Shown: positions 40,386-50,816, numbered from the stretch's first letter. The stretch: 64,000 bases of DNA from Chitinophaga sp. E66 (GCA_019285755.1 CP079103.1:5117001-5181000), one strand, 5' to 3'. The notes: generated by a model from the sequence alone, not told the origin. Numbers and translations: made by a program.

Positions 40386-41831
40386 TTAGCACATTTGGTA
40401 CTCCGGCGTGCTCATCACGTCGATCGTTACCGTTTTGATGTAATTGTCGCGCGAGGAGGCGTCGGAATACTTTTCCAGTAGCTGCCTGTCGATGCCTTTG
40501 CTGCGTACTAACAGCGACTGTGCGATGGATTCCGCGAGCTCTTCCCGCTTCACGTCTTTAAACCCGTCCATATAAGGTTGCCAGTCTACCTGCGCGTTAA
40601 CTTTCCGGGCGTATTGCCGCTTCAGCAGTTCATTCACCTGCATGGTCATTTTATAATTCTGTCCTTCGCCCATTTCCGGGGTAATTTCTTTCGGCCGGAT
40701 ATTGAATTCCTGCGAGTACAAAATGATCTGCGGCACGCGGAGGCGGAACATAAGGCTGGAGCTATCGATCCAGTTTCTGCCACCTGGCCAGCCGGCAACG
40801 TTGGGAGGATAGAACAGCGTTTGCCCCAATACGCGTTGGAACACGAGCATGGCTTCTTCCTGCTCGAACTGCATGGGTACGGCGCGCCGTAAGCCTACGA
40901 TCAGTTCCACCGGTGATTTGATGCGGCTGCCCACGATCTTATCGTCATAAAACCAGTCGGCCATGAAGATATGCTCCATAAGTCCGCGAAGGTCGTACCC
41001 GCTTTTATAAAGCTTATCAGCCAGTTCGGCTTCATGGGCTTCGTTGCCGTCTTCGTGCACGAAGAATCGGTATATCTTCCCGGAGATGAACCGGGCGGTC
41101 TGTTTTTGTTCGAGGAGAATATTGATGACGTCGTCACCATTGTAGTTGCCGGTTTTACCGAGGATGGTTTTAGTGCCTTCGTCATGTACATTTTTACGGA
41201 AACGGAATTCGCCCATTTCGTCGTATCCCCATCCCGTAAAAGCCCTGGCTGCTTCTTTCACGTCCTTTTCCGTGTAATGGCCGCGGCCCAGGGCAAAGAG
41301 CTCCATTACTTCCCGCGCGAAGTTCTCGTTAGGCCGTTGTTTGCGGTTTTGCTGGTTATTGAGGAAGGCCAGCATGGCGGGAGATTTAGAAACTTCGCTG
41401 AGCAGCGTCCCGAAATTCCCCAGCCCATGGCGACGGATGGTATCCAGTAACTGTTGATTAAAGAGTACGTTCTGCGTACGGCAGGCGAAATGCCCGTGCC
41501 AGAACAGCGCCATCTTTTCCTGTAAGGGATGATCGCTGGCAATCATGGCGTGCGACCATAAAACGTTCAGGTCTTTAATACCGTCGGTATTAAGCCTTTG
41601 GACCATTTTACGTTCCTCTGCGCCCATATTGCGCTGGCGTTGATAGTCGGGGAGATCGGTAACATCCATCACCCGGATGGGCGACGGGGCTGCGGCTGGG
41701 CCGAGGATGACTTTCCGCACTACTTCCTTTCGCTTCTTCTTCATCCAGGACCTTATTTCAGGAAGGCTTTCACCGAATCCGGCCCTCCAGCCCAGGTGCT
41801 GCATTTGTGTCTGCAAGGGAACAACTGGCAT
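40386..41831 (-). CDS. DUF1800 family protein
   Basis: Intact reading of 481 residues from the ATG at 41831 (MPVVPLQTQMQHLGWRAGFG), which puts the family's HLxxRAGFG opening at the N-terminus. A GTG at 41867 is an alternative. Conserved blocks are EKMALFWHGHFACRTQNVLF, NENFAREVMELFALGRGHYT (here EVMELFxLG), AARAFTGWGYD and YPPNVAGWPGGRNWIDSSSL. It is probably exported or bound to its DUF1501 partner, which begins 19 bases downstream. The pair is widespread in Bacteroidota and Planctomycetes, without a settled function. Confidence 0.87.
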   Translation of the reverse strand: MPVVPLQTQMQHLGWRAGFGESLPEIRSWMKKKRKEVVRKVILGPAAAPSPIRVMDVTDLPDYQRQRNMGAEERKMVQRLNTDGIKDLNVLWSHAMIASDHPLQEKMALFWHGHFACRTQNVLFNQQLLDTIRRHGLGNFGTLLSEVSKSPAMLAFLNNQQNRKQRPNENFAREVMELFALGRGHYTEKDVKEAARAFTGWGYDEMGEFRFRKNVHDEGTKTILGKTGNYNGDDVINILLEQKQTARFISGKIYRFFVHEDGNEAHEAELADKLYKSGYDLRGLMEHIFMADWFYDDKIVGSRIKSPVELIVGLRRAVPMQFEQEEAMLVFQRVLGQTLFYPPNVAGWPGGRNWIDSSSLMFRLRVPQIILYSQEFNIRPKEITPEMGEGQNYKMTMQVNELLKRQYARKVNAQVDWQPYMDGFKDVKREELAESIAQSLLVRSKGIDRQLLEKYSDASSRDNYIKTVTIDVMSTPEYQMC

Positions 41832-41927
41832 AAGCGGGAAAAATTTAGAGTAAGACGGGTCGGACACGGCTAAAGTTTAACCGCCTTTCACCGCAAGGCT
41901 AAAAAAGCGCAAATACCGTTCCAGCCC

Positions 41928-43002
41928 TTAATATGTGGCCATTGTAGTGTCGATTTCGCGTGCCCAGGCATGAATTCCGCCGGTAACGTTGTACACATCC
42001 GGAAAGCCGGCCTGTAATAACAGTTCCGCCGTTGCCCGGCTCCGCATTCCATGATGACAAATCATGGCCACGGGAGCGTTCTTCGAAAGACTGGACAGGG
42101 AGGCCGCTACCCGCCGCATGGGGATATGGAGCGCCCCATCGATATGGCAGTATTCCCATTCGTCGCGCTCACGAACGTCTACCAGCTGAAAATCACGGCC
42201 TTCATCCAGCCAGCCTTTCAGCTCCTGGACAGACAGCAATTGCATGGTGCGGGCATCGCAGACGGAGTTGCCGTAGCTGTCCTGCAGTTCAGTGATATCA
42301 TGATTGCCGGCTTGCGGCTGGAAGGTAAAGACCTGGTGGGTATTATCGAGCAGCTGAATGGTAAGCAGCTGATTAGCCAGCGGCTCCCGATTCCCGTGAT
42401 CACTTTTACGGCCTCGGAAGCCTGGTAGCAGCCGATAATGCCGGGAAGGATACCCAGTACACCGACATCGTTACAATCGGGCGCATTACCCGGTTCGGGA
42501 AAAGACAGCGATAGGTGCCGCTGCCGTTATGATTGAGTACGCTAACCTGCCCCTCGTACCGGAAGATGGAACCGTACACGAAAGGCTTCCCCAGGATCAC
42601 GCAGGCGTCGTTAATGAGGTAGCGCGTCCCGAAGTTATCGGAGCAATCGATCACGATATCGTATGCCCCTATGATGTCAAGGGCATTGGCGGTGCTGAGA
42701 TATTGGGGGTGGGGAACGAAGACGGTTTCTGGATTGAGCTGCTCCAGCCGGGCGATAGCCGCATCGATCTTGGGCTTCCCCTCATCGGCCACAGTATAGA
42801 TGACCTGGCGTTGCAGGTTGGTGATGGAAACGGTATCTTCTTCAGCGATGCCGATCCTGCCCACGCCCATCGCGGTGAGGTATTGCAGGACGGGAACTCC
42901 CAGTCCGCCGGCTCCTACCACCAATACGGCGGCGCTTTGCAGCATTTCCTGCTTTTCGATACCAAAGCCTTCCAGCCTGATATGTCTGTCGTAGCGATTC
43001 AT
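41928..43002 (-). CDS. MoeB/ThiF adenylyltransferase fused to a rhodanese domain (frame breaks)
   Basis: An E1-like enzyme that adenylates the C-terminus of a ubiquitin-like sulfur carrier (MoaD or ThiS). MNRYDRHIRLEGFGIEKQEM opens the family, VLVVGAGGLGVPVLQYL is the nucleotide loop, and CSDNFGTRYLINDAC follows. After a break near 42460 come DCNDVGVLGILPGIIGCYQA and, further on, a rhodanese domain. That domain has QLVDVRERDEWEYCHIDGAL and active-site cysteine loop MICHHGMRSRAT. With two bases added the length is 358 residues. The rhodanese supplies persulfide sulfur, as in MOCS3/Uba4-type fusions. No thi or moa genes are adjacent, so the carrier is unclear. Confidence 0.88.
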
Positions 43003-43042
43003 TTTCGATCCGTTTGTCCCTTAAATTTCGTGATTTTTTCTG

Positions 43043-44095
43043 CTATTTCAAACCTGCACGTAGCTGTGCCCAGGTAGCTTTTAATGGTGCGGGAACGGCC
43101 GGTTCGGGAGCAACGAGCTTTTCCTGCACATATTTGGCCCGGCGCTCCAGGTCGGGGTGCGAGCTGAGCCATTCGGAAGGTGCGCCGCCGCCGGATTCCC
43201 CAGCGTCTTAAAGAGCAGCACGAAGCCATTGCCGGGGATATGCTGGTTCTTCAGCATGCTCAAACCATTAAGATCCGCCTCTTTCTCGAGGCTGCGGGAG
43301 TATTCGAGGCTTTTAAGCTGGGAGGCATTCTCCACCAGCACTGCACCTATGCCGGTTACGTCGCCGAAGATGAGGCTCACCGCGGTGAAGGTGCCGAGGC
43401 TCTGCATAAGGGAACGGGTAGTATGCCGGAGGTTGACGTGCGAACTTTCGTGCGCCAGCAATGCCGCCAGCTCCTCCGGTTGCTTCATGCGTTTGAGGAG
43501 GCCGCTATACACTACGATATGCCCGCCGGGTACGGCAAAAGCGTTGGTTTGGTCGAAGTCGACCACCGTGACTTTGATAGGATAAGGCGAGCTAACGCCC
43601 ATCTCCTTGTAGAATTTATTGACGAGCCTGGTTTCTTCCGGCATCACTTTATATTCCGCGATAAGTGATTTGTATGCTTCTTCCCCATAGACACTTCGTA
43701 TTCCACCGGCAGCGCATTGGCGGCCTTTCCGGCCAGCCAGGAACGATCCAAACGAATGCCGCCAGGATCAGCCCCAGGATCACCAGGGTAGTCGTAAAAA
43801 AGGTAACGTATGCTGTGGGAAAATCCTGCGTTTCTTCCTGAGCTGCAGATCTGCAGCGGCGGCAAATTCGCCATTGGGAACGATCAGTGTCTGAAGGGGA
43901 AGGCCGGCGTGATGGAGGATGCATCCCCGGGCGTTCTTCTCCTCTTACCACATTCTCCCAATACCAGCGCACGATGCGCGGGTTGCCATGGGCATCTTTC
44001 AGATGGATCTCTATACGTTTACCCGAAACGGTGATGTCGGCGCCCTGGATATGGTCGGGCGTTTCATAGGAGTAATAACCCTGAAAAGTTTTCAT
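43043..44095 (-). CDS. M48 family zinc metallopeptidase with N-terminal extension (frame breaks)
   Basis: ATG at 44095 gives MKTFQGYYSYETPDHIQGAD, a small beta-rich domain of about 90 residues. A membrane helix (VTFFTTTLVILGLILAAFVW) and then the peptidase follow. The zinc site is LLAHESSHVNLRHT (HExxH), with the third ligand in SLEKEADLNGLSML. NAFAVPGGHIVVYSGLLKRM is the usual M48 strand-helix before it. Breaks near 43950, 43720 and 43190 split the frame; the restored end reads ATWAQLRAGLK. The layout resembles membrane-bound BepA/Oma1-like quality-control proteases. The catalytic part probably faces the periplasm. Confidence 0.85.
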
Positions 44096-44102
44096 CGGTT
44101 CT

Positions 44103-44647
44103 TTATATCGGTTTGATGCGTTTGCTCATGACCACCAGGTCTACCGTGGAACCATCCGGTTGGATGATGCCATTGGGGATGCGGCCATGTTCGGTAAAAT
44201 TGAAATTTCTATACAGTTGGATAGCGCGTTCGTTGTTGGCCAATACTTCGAAATGAATGATAGCGATGCGGGGATGCGCTTCCGCCCAGCGGATCGCAGA
44301 TGTCAGCAGCCGCCGCCCGATGCCCATATTCCAGTATTTATGCAGCACCGCGATGCCCAGCAGCCCCATGTGGTGCTGCTTACGCGTACGGCCCTGGTTG
44401 ATGCTCACCATCCCGGCGATCTCTCCTTCCACATCCGCCACGAGGAACAGGTTGTTCGGATGATCGATGTAGGAACGGATAAACGCTTCTTCTTTGGCGA
44501 GATCGAACTGGAGCGACTCCTCATGCGTAAAGAGCAGAAAGTCCGTTTCCCGGGTGACCGACTGGAAGGTCGTCAAACAACCTTGTGCATCCATCACCTG
44601 TGGGGGCGGATAACGAGTTGTTTGCCATTGGGAAGGAAGTGTCGCAT
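44103..44647 (-). CDS. GNAT family N-acetyltransferase (one missing C)
   Basis: ATG at 44647 gives MRHFLPNGKQLVIRPP. Adding one C to the run near 44600 joins QVMDAQGCLTTFQSVTRETD, making 181 residues. The acetyl-CoA loop is GIAVLHKYWNMGIGRRLLTS, and the family's last strands are FEVLANNERAIQLYRNFNFT and HGRIPNG. The substrate is not evident; small-molecule or ribosomal-protein acetylation are both possible. It starts seven bases before the M48 gene's end of the intergenic gap and is transcribed with it. Confidence 0.85.
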
Positions 44648-44683
44648 GCAACAAATATACGGTACGGGGCCGGCTTGCGGGCA

Positions 44684-44706
44684 TAAAAGGCGGCTTTTCA
44701 GCCGCC
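44684..44706 (-). terminator. Terminator after the cytochrome c gene
   Basis: GGCGGCT and AGCCGCC with a GAAA loop on the minus strand, followed by TTTTATG, 24 bases after the cytochrome stop. Confidence 0.7.
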
Positions 44707-44729
44707 GGTAATACGTAATGGGAGTCTGA

Positions 44730-45026
44730 TCAGGACGCTTTGGCATGTTTGGTCACAAACGCCAGGACGTCGGATTTCTGATCGTCGGTCAGTTTAGCCT
44801 TCTTCGCCATCCGGTCGATGATGCCGGGCCATTTCTCGGCTGTCTTCGTCTCGGGGAGCTTATAGCCGTGGCATTTCGCGCATTTTTCGCGGAAGATCGC
44901 CTTACCGTCGGAATCTTCATATTTAGCGAACGCCGCGTTCACCTTCTCGGTGTTCTTGGGGTTCAGTCCTCCGGCGCATCCCCATAAAACGATGGCGATG
45001 AGTGAGCATTGGATGAGTGTTTTCAT
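44730..45026 (-). CDS. Small c-type cytochrome lipoprotein
   Basis: Intact 98-residue protein from MKTLIQCSLIAIVLWGC, a lipoprotein signal. One heme-binding CAKCH motif sits in FREKCAKCHGYKLPE. A Met in IIDRMAKKAKLTDDQ is a plausible sixth ligand, and the C-terminal helix SDVLAFVTKHAKA is typical of class I cytochromes. It would be tethered to a membrane and carry single electrons in the periplasm. It is monocistronic, with a terminator just downstream. Confidence 0.85.
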   Translation of the reverse strand: MKTLIQCSLIAIVLWGCAGGLNPKNTEKVNAAFAKYEDSDGKAIFREKCAKCHGYKLPETKTAEKWPGIIDRMAKKAKLTDDQKSDVLAFVTKHAKAS

Positions 45027-45110
45027 AATTTGCATGTTTGACCTGTAACAAATTAACGCATTTTTACTTTTGTTCCGGCATTAATCGTGCCGTAACCCCT
45101 ATATACGTAC

Positions 45111-45142
45111 AAAAAAGCACATGGTTGTGTACCATGTGCTTT
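45111..45142 (-). terminator. Terminator after serS
   Basis: AAAGCACATGG and its complement with a seven-base loop, followed on the minus strand by TTTTTTG. Confidence 0.88.
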
Positions 45143-45164
45143 ACGTTGGAATGGAAGGATCCGT

Positions 45165-46437
45165 TTAGGCGATCCTGTCCGACCCGAAATATTTGTGCAG
45201 CGCTTCCGGCAGCAGGATGCCGTCGGGCGTCTGGTTGTTCTCCAGTAAGGTGGCCATGATGCGTGGGCAGGCCAGGGAGCTTCCGTTGAGGGAGTGTACC
45301 AGCTGGTTCTTGCCGTTCTCGTCTTTGAAGCGCACTTTCATGCGGTTGGTCTGGAAAGTCTCGAAATTCGAAACGGAAGATACCTCCAGCCACTTCTCCT
45401 GTGCGGCCGACCATACCTCGAAATCGAATGTCTGCGCCGAGCCGAAACTCATATCCCCGCCGCAAAGGTTGAGGATGCGGTAAGGCAGTTGCAGGCTCTG
45501 GAGGAGTTTCTCCACGTGCAGCACCATTTCCTTCAGGGCAGCGTAAGATTTCTCCGGATGCACGATCTGCACCAGCTCCACTTTTTCGAACTGGTGAAGG
45601 CGGTTGAGGCCGCGCACGTCTTTACCGTAAGAACCGGCTTCCCTGCGGAAACAAGGGCTGTAGGCCGTGATCTTCACGGGCAGCTCGTTTTCTTTAAGTA
45701 TCTCATCGCGGAACACGTTGGTCAGCGGTACTTCGGAGGTCGGGATGAGGTAGAAGTTATCTTCCGGCATGTGGTACATCTGCCCTTCTTTATCGGGGAG
45801 CTGACCGGTACCGTAGGCGGAAGCCTCGTTCACGAGAAAGGGGGCAGGAATTCGGTATATCCGGCGGAGGTATTGAAATCGAGGAAATAGGCGATGAGGG
45901 CACGCTGCAGGCGTGCTCCCTTGTTCTTATAGAAGGGGAATCCGCTGCCTGTAACCTTATTACCCAGTTCAAAGTCGATGAGGTCGTATTTCTTTGCCAG
46001 GTCCCAGTGGGGTACGGACCCCTGGCCAGGGTGGGGATATCTCCTCCACGGCGTACTTCCACGTTATCTTCCGCCGTTCTGCCTTTGGGCACGTCGGCCC
46101 CGGGCAGGTTGGGTATCCGCACGAGGGTATCGTGCAGTAATTTCTCCGTCGCCGCCAGCTGCTCGTTGATGGGCCCCAGCGATTGCTTGAAGGAGGCCAC
46201 CTCCAGCTTGCGTGACTCCGCGCCCGACTTATCGCCTGATGCCATGAGCTTGCCGATCTCTTTGGATGCGGAATTCACTTTGGCTTGCGTTTCATCGTAT
46301 TCTAGCGTGAGCTTTTTGCGCTGATCGTCGAGCGCCAGTACCTCGTCTACCACGAGGGCCGCGTCCGCGAAATTCTTCACGGCCAGCCTTTCCAGTACCA
46401 GTTCCCTGTTTTGACGGATAAATTGAACCTGTAACAT
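45165..46437 (-). CDS. serS: Seryl-tRNA synthetase (frame breaks)
   Basis: Charges tRNA-Ser. ATG at 46437 gives MLQVQFIRQNRELVLERLAV, the start of the coiled-coil tRNA-binding arm. Class II motif 2 is FRREAGSYGKDVRGLNRLHQ and motif 3 is GSSLACPRIMATLLENNQ. Breaks near 46010 and 45845 split the reading; with two bases added the length is 424 residues, normal for SerS. The promoter at 46462-46469 and a terminator frame it as a single-gene unit. Confidence 0.95.
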
Positions 46438-46461
46438 TTTATAATGACTATTGAATTTGGA

Positions 46462-46469
46462 CAAAGATA
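46462..46469 (-). promoter_or_regulatory. -7 element of serS
   Basis: TATCTTTG on the minus strand, an exact TAnnTTTG match 24 bases before the ATG. It lies just after the nadE stop. Confidence 0.55.
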
Positions 46470-46482
46470 ACGGGCTTCTCCC

Positions 46483-48145
46483 TTAACTCAAATATTTCCC
46501 TACAATGGGCACCCGCCGCCCGATCCCGAAGGCCTTGGACGAAACGCGGATGATGGGGCAGAACTGGTTCCGCTTATATTCGTTGGTATTCACCAGCTTC
46601 AGCGTCCGGGCCACCAGCGCGGCATCGAACCCTGTGCGATGATCTCCTTCGGCCCTGGCGGCGCTCAATATACTGATAGAGGATGCGGTCCAGTATCGCG
46701 TAGTCCGGCAGGCTGTCGCTGTCTTTCTGGTTGGGCCGCAGCTCCGCCGAAGGCGCTTTATCGATGATATTCACCGGGATGATCTCCTTTTCGCGGTTGA
46801 TGTACCGCGCCAGGGCGTAAACCTGCATCTTGTACAGATCCCCAGTACAGAAAGCCCCCGGCCATATCGCCGTACAGCGTACCGTATCCGGTAGAGAGCT
46901 CGCTCTTATTGCTCGTATTGAGCAGGATGTACCCGAACTTATTAGACAGCCCCATCAGCAGGTTCCCCGGATGCGGCTCTGGGTATTCTCTTCCGCCACG
47001 TTGAAGGGCAGCCCTTTGAAATGGGGCTCCAGCGTCTGCAGGAAGCTTTCGTAAATATCGTTGATGCGGATAATGTCGTAGGGATTAACGAGGTTCTCAG
47101 ACAGCGCCACGGCGTCATCTACCGAGTGTCCGGTACTATAGGGCGAGGGCATGAGGATGGCGCGGACGTTCTCCTTACCCAGCGCATCTACCGCCAGCGC
47201 CAGCGTCACTGCGCTGTCGATCCCGCCGGAAGAGCCCAGGATGGCCTGTTTGAAGCCCATTTTCTTAAAATAGTCGCGGACGCTGAGCACGATCGCCTGG
47301 TAAATACGCCCGATGTTATGGTCGAATACCAGCTCGTTCATCACCGAATTCGGGGTTACCGGCAGTTCGGGATTGGGGCGCCGCTTGCCGAGGGATTCCA
47401 GTTCCACGCCGGCCATGTCTTCTTCGAAGAAGGCCAGTTGCTTCACGATATTACCTTCCGCGTCGAACACCATAGACCCGCCGTCGAATACGATCTCCGT
47501 CTGCGAGCCGACAGTATTGCAGTAATACATGGGCAGGCCGTACTTCTTCACGTTCTCCCGGATGATCTCGCGGCGGCTCTCGTCGTGATCGTAATCAAAA
47601 GGGGAGGCCGAGAGGTTGATCATCACATCGGGCTCCTGGAGGATGAGGCGGTCCATGGGGCAGATCCGGTACAGCGGGTTATCGCCCAGGTTCCAGATAT
47701 CCTCGCAGATGGTAACGGCCAGCTTCTTCCCTTTGAAGGGGATGACGTTCCACTCGAAGCCGGGTTCGAAGTAGCGGTATTCGTCGAACACGTCGTATGT
47801 AGGCAGCAGTGATTTCTGTATCACCTGTTTGATCTCACCTTCATAGAGGAAGAAGGCTGCATTGAACAGGTCTTTCCCTTCGCGGTGGGGATTGCGCTGC
47901 GGGCCGCCCACCAGCACGGCCGTTTTCTGCGTATGCTTGCGGATCTCATCTATCGCGGCATAGCTGCGGGCGATGAAGTCTTCGAACTCCAGGAAATCCC
48001 GCGGGGATAGCCGCATACGCATAGTTCGGAAAACACGACCAGGTCGGCCCGCGGGCTTCCGCCGCGTGGATGGCTTCGATAATGCGGGCCGTATTGGCCT
48101 CGAAGTTGCCGATATGGTAGTTCTGCTGGGCGAGAAAATGTTCAT
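46483..48145 (-). CDS. nadE: Glutamine-dependent NAD+ synthetase (frame breaks)
   Basis: Makes NAD from deamido-NAD. The N-terminal nitrilase-type amidase is recognisable from FLAQQNYHIGNFEANTARII, then DLVVFSELCVCGYPPRDFLE, VTICEDIW and YYCNTVGSQTEIVFDGGS (nucleophile Cys). The synthetase domain has the loop AILGSSGGIDSAVTLALAVD and, after breaks, SELSTGYGTLYGDMAGGF and NEYKRNQFCPIIRVSSKAFG. ATG at 48145 is chosen because one missing base after MNIF joins it to LAQQNYHIG. Other breaks lie near 48010, 46970, 46840 and 46650. It sits next to an outer-membrane barrel gene and gldB, as nadE does near gldB in other Bacteroidota. Confidence 0.92.
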
Positions 48146-48186
48146 CCGTACCTTTTTTGTCTGGCAAAGGTACGGAGGAATGCGGG

Positions 48187-48911
48187 TTAAAAATAAACCC
48201 CAGGCGTAAAATGAAGCTATTGGCGGTAACGCGGCCATCGTTCCATTTGCCGTTGCGGGTAATATCCACGAAATTATTCTGGTAATTGATGCCGACTACG
48301 CCGGTAAGGGTTTCGGTGAGGGGGTATTCTAACCCCGCGCCGATGATCATCCCGGCTGCGAAAGGCTGTATTTCACGAAGCACGCTTTGCTTTTCGAATT
48401 TCTGCATATTGCTGATGACGTTGGCTCTTGCCCGGATGGGCGCGCCCACGAAACCGCCGAACTGTCCATAGAAATCAAATCCTTTAGCGGTAGCTGTTTT
48501 CAGTTTGAGGGTAACCGGGATCTCGATGTACTGCAGGCGCAGGTCATATTCCGTGGAAGCGCTGCTGAATGCGCCCAGGCCCTTGCCGGATTCGTATTGC
48601 ATTACGCTGCCGAAGTGCGTTACCTGTACGCCGGAAGCCAGGGCGTAGCGTTCCTCGTCGTCAATGAACCAGTCTGCCAGAACACCGTAGCTGAAATAAA
48701 AGCGGCCACTGTTGCGGGTTACGCCTCCTTCCTGCGGATTGAGGAACGAGGCGCCGGGATCGAGCTTGAAACCGAAACGTACCTTACGGCCTGTTTTGTC
48801 CGACATACGGTCGCTGAAAGATTGTGCGGATAAGGAAGCGGCTGAAGCCAGCAGGATAACGGCCATCCCGAAGAATTTCCGGAATACGTTGCGATGCAAT
48901 ATTTTTACCAT
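48187..48911 (-). CDS. Outer-membrane beta-barrel protein, PorT-like (one missing T)
   Basis: A signal peptide (KFFGMAVILLASAASLSAQS) is followed by a roughly 215-residue barrel: KVRFGFKLDPGASFLNPQ, RFYFSYGVLADWFIDDEERY, LRLQYIEIPVTLKLKTATAK, IIGAGLEYPLTETLTGVVGI. As written the frame runs on into nadE. One extra T in the run near 48190 gives a stop directly after ILRLGFIF, whose final Phe is the usual barrel-insertion signal; the length is then 241 residues. It resembles PorT-type proteins of the type IX secretion/gliding apparatus, but this could be a generic porin-family barrel. Confidence 0.7.
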
Positions 48912-48931
48912 TTCTAAAGTTATTATAGGCG

Positions 48932-49957
48932 ATGCAAAAATACCTGAAAATACCTTTCCTGTCTACCCTATTCCTCTCCGCCGCCATCATGGCGGGTTGC
49001 GGCAGTAAAAAACAGATCCCCGACGTCAGCAACATCCCCATTACGGTGAAAATAGAGCGGTTCGACCGGGCCTTTTCCGGTATCGATACCACAAACGTCG
49101 GAACAGGCGTAAAATTGTTGCAGGAGATGTATCCCGGGTTTACCAATGATTATTTCTCACAAATACTGTTTCTTCCAAATGCGCAGGATTCCGCGGGATT
49201 GATGCAATCCATCCGCGACTTCCTCGTCAATAAAGATATCCGTGCGCTGAATGATTCCGTGGGGCAACACTTCTCCGACATGCGCCCGCTGGAAAAGGAA
49301 CTGACGCAGGCTTTCCGCCTGGCGAAGTATTACCAGCCGAAATTCAACGCGCCGAAAGTGCTGACGTTCATTTCCGCCATCAATAACTTCGGCGCCATCA
49401 CCATAGATTCGGTACTGGCGATCGGGCTGGACATGTACATGGGCGAGCATTTCCCTATTTATAAAGTGATCCCTGACCTGCCGGAGTATATGTTGCGCAG
49501 GTTTACCCCGGAGAACATCCCCGTGAATGCCATGACGGTGCTTTACCAGCAGATGGATGCGCCCCGCGAAGGAGGCACCCTGGCGGAACAGCTGGTATAC
49601 CTGGGCAAGCAGCAATACTTCCTGGAGCAGGTACTACCCGAAACGGAGGCTTACCTGCGGTTTGGCTATACGCCCGCGCAGCTGAAGTTCTGTGAAGACA
49701 GCGAGCAGATGATCTGGCAATATTTCGTGGAGAATAAATTACTGTATAACCGCGAAGGACAAACGATCGCGCGGTATACCGGCGAGGGGCCGTCGACCCA
49801 GGGTATGCCTGCCGAAGCGCCGGGCAAGGTGGGCGCATTTACCGGGTACAGGATCGTCCGGGCATTCATGCAGCGACATGAAGATTATACATTGGAAAAG
49901 CTCATGAACACGCAGGACGCGATGCTCATTTTTAACGGAGCCAGATACAGGCCTTAG
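48932..49957 (+). CDS. gldB: Gliding motility lipoprotein GldB
   Basis: Intact 341-residue protein. The signal MQKYLKIPFLSTLFLSAAIM is followed by AGCGSKK, a lipobox. The mature part shows the GldB pattern: ITVKIERFDRAFSGID, LLQEMYPGFTNDYFSQILF, GLDMYMGEHFPIYKVIPDLP and FGYTPAQLKFCEDSEQMIWQ. The HFPIYK and CEDSEQMIW blocks resemble the zincin-like DUF2268-related fold. GldB is required for gliding in flavobacteria; in non-gliding relatives the role is less clear. It diverges from the PorT-like gene, and its first codons overlap that gene's -7 element. Confidence 0.9.
   Translation: MQKYLKIPFLSTLFLSAAIMAGCGSKKQIPDVSNIPITVKIERFDRAFSGIDTTNVGTGVKLLQEMYPGFTNDYFSQILFLPNAQDSAGLMQSIRDFLVNKDIRALNDSVGQHFSDMRPLEKELTQAFRLAKYYQPKFNAPKVLTFISAINNFGAITIDSVLAIGLDMYMGEHFPIYKVIPDLPEYMLRRFTPENIPVNAMTVLYQQMDAPREGGTLAEQLVYLGKQQYFLEQVLPETEAYLRFGYTPAQLKFCEDSEQMIWQYFVENKLLYNREGQTIARYTGEGPSTQGMPAEAPGKVGAFTGYRIVRAFMQRHEDYTLEKLMNTQDAMLIFNGARYRP
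48935..48942 (-). promoter_or_regulatory. -7 element of the PorT-like gene, inside gldB
   Basis: TATTTTTG on the minus strand, an exact match located at codons 2-4 of gldB and 23 bases before the PorT-like ATG. The two genes are only 20 bases apart. Confidence 0.5.
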
Positions 49958-50340
49958 TTCATTTTGAAAGGCACTACCATCTGAAACTCGGGGATCTTCA
50001 CATCGAAGAGCTTCTTGTTCAGCTGGTTCTCCATTTGATAAGTGCCGTACATTTTACCGATTTCCGTGCGGAGATTGGAACCGGATACATATTGATAACT
50101 TTCGCCGGGCGCCAGCAGCGGTTGCACGCCTACTACGCCCTCCCCTTCCACTTCGCGGTGCGAGCCGTTGGAATCGATGATATACCAATGGCGGCGCAAC
50201 AGTTTGATCGGGAAGGTATTGTTATTTTCGATGGTGATACGGTAAGCGAACATGAACTCACTCCCGATCGGATTGGAGTAATCCGGCTGGTAAAACGTTT
50301 CCACGCTTATCGTGATTCCCTCTGTGACCTTCTTAACCAT
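49954..50340 (-). CDS. apaG: ApaG family protein
   Basis: Intact 128-residue protein. EGITISVETFYQPDYSNP, FAYRITIENNNTFPIKLLRR, HWYIIDSNGSHREVEGEGVV and LAPGESYQYVSGSNLRTEIG are the ApaG/F-box-associated beta-sandwich blocks. It is linked in enterobacteria to cobalt and magnesium efflux, by genetics more than mechanism. The gene converges on gldB, with the stops overlapping by four bases. Confidence 0.93.
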   Translation of the reverse strand: MVKKVTEGITISVETFYQPDYSNPIGSEFMFAYRITIENNNTFPIKLLRRHWYIIDSNGSHREVEGEGVVGVQPLLAPGESYQYVSGSNLRTEIGKMYGTYQMENQLNKKLFDVKIPEFQMVVPFKMN

Positions 50341-50423
50341 ATTGATCAGCCTTTACCGTAAAAATAAGGAAAATAACCGCGTTGTAACATTTTTTACCCT
50401 GCCCCCGTCGTTTTAACGATTCT

Positions 50424-50750
50424 TTATCTTATTTCGACATTATCCAGCTCTGAAGCGTTCTTTTCGGCCTTCCGGGCGTCTTTTTCGTAAGGAATATCAA
50501 AATAACCGTAGCGGGACCAGTCGCGCAGGTACCGCCAGATAAAAGGCCAGAAGCCCGCTTCCCGGTATTGGCGGACGTGCCTGACCTCGTGCCGCACCCA
50601 GGCGGTATTGGCCAGGAACTCCTCCCGGCTGACCCCATAGAGGTGGATCACGCTCCCGAAAACGATCGCGATGTTAGGGCTGCCCATCTTCCAGGCGGCC
50701 AGCCGGGCCACCATAGAACCCTCTCGGATCCTGCATTTCAATATTGCCAT
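50424..50750 (-). CDS. Small zincin-like protein (DUF4157-type)
   Basis: Intact 108-residue protein. The central HEVRHVRQYREAGFWPFIWR carries an HExxH metal motif. It is preceded by IAIVFGSVIHLYGVSREEFL, and a basic-acidic tail follows. This matches small proteins annotated as DUF4157, which resemble the end of metallopeptidase domains. There is no signal peptide. Whether it has catalytic activity is unclear, because the third metal ligand cannot be placed with certainty. Confidence 0.65.
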   Translation of the reverse strand: MAILKCRIREGSMVARLAAWKMGSPNIAIVFGSVIHLYGVSREEFLANTAWVRHEVRHVRQYREAGFWPFIWRYLRDWSRYGYFDIPYEKDARKAEKNASELDNVEIR

Positions 50751-50816
50751 GACTGCAATTTAACCGCTTCGGGCTAAAAACAGCACGATCGTACCCATTC
50801 ACTTTTCATTAACCGC

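Noticed and set aside
47946..48911. Apparent fusion of the outer-membrane barrel protein with the start of NadE
   Set aside because: One T added near 48190 gives a stop directly after the barrel's terminal Phe, and nadE has its own ATG at 48145. The fusion is a frame artefact.
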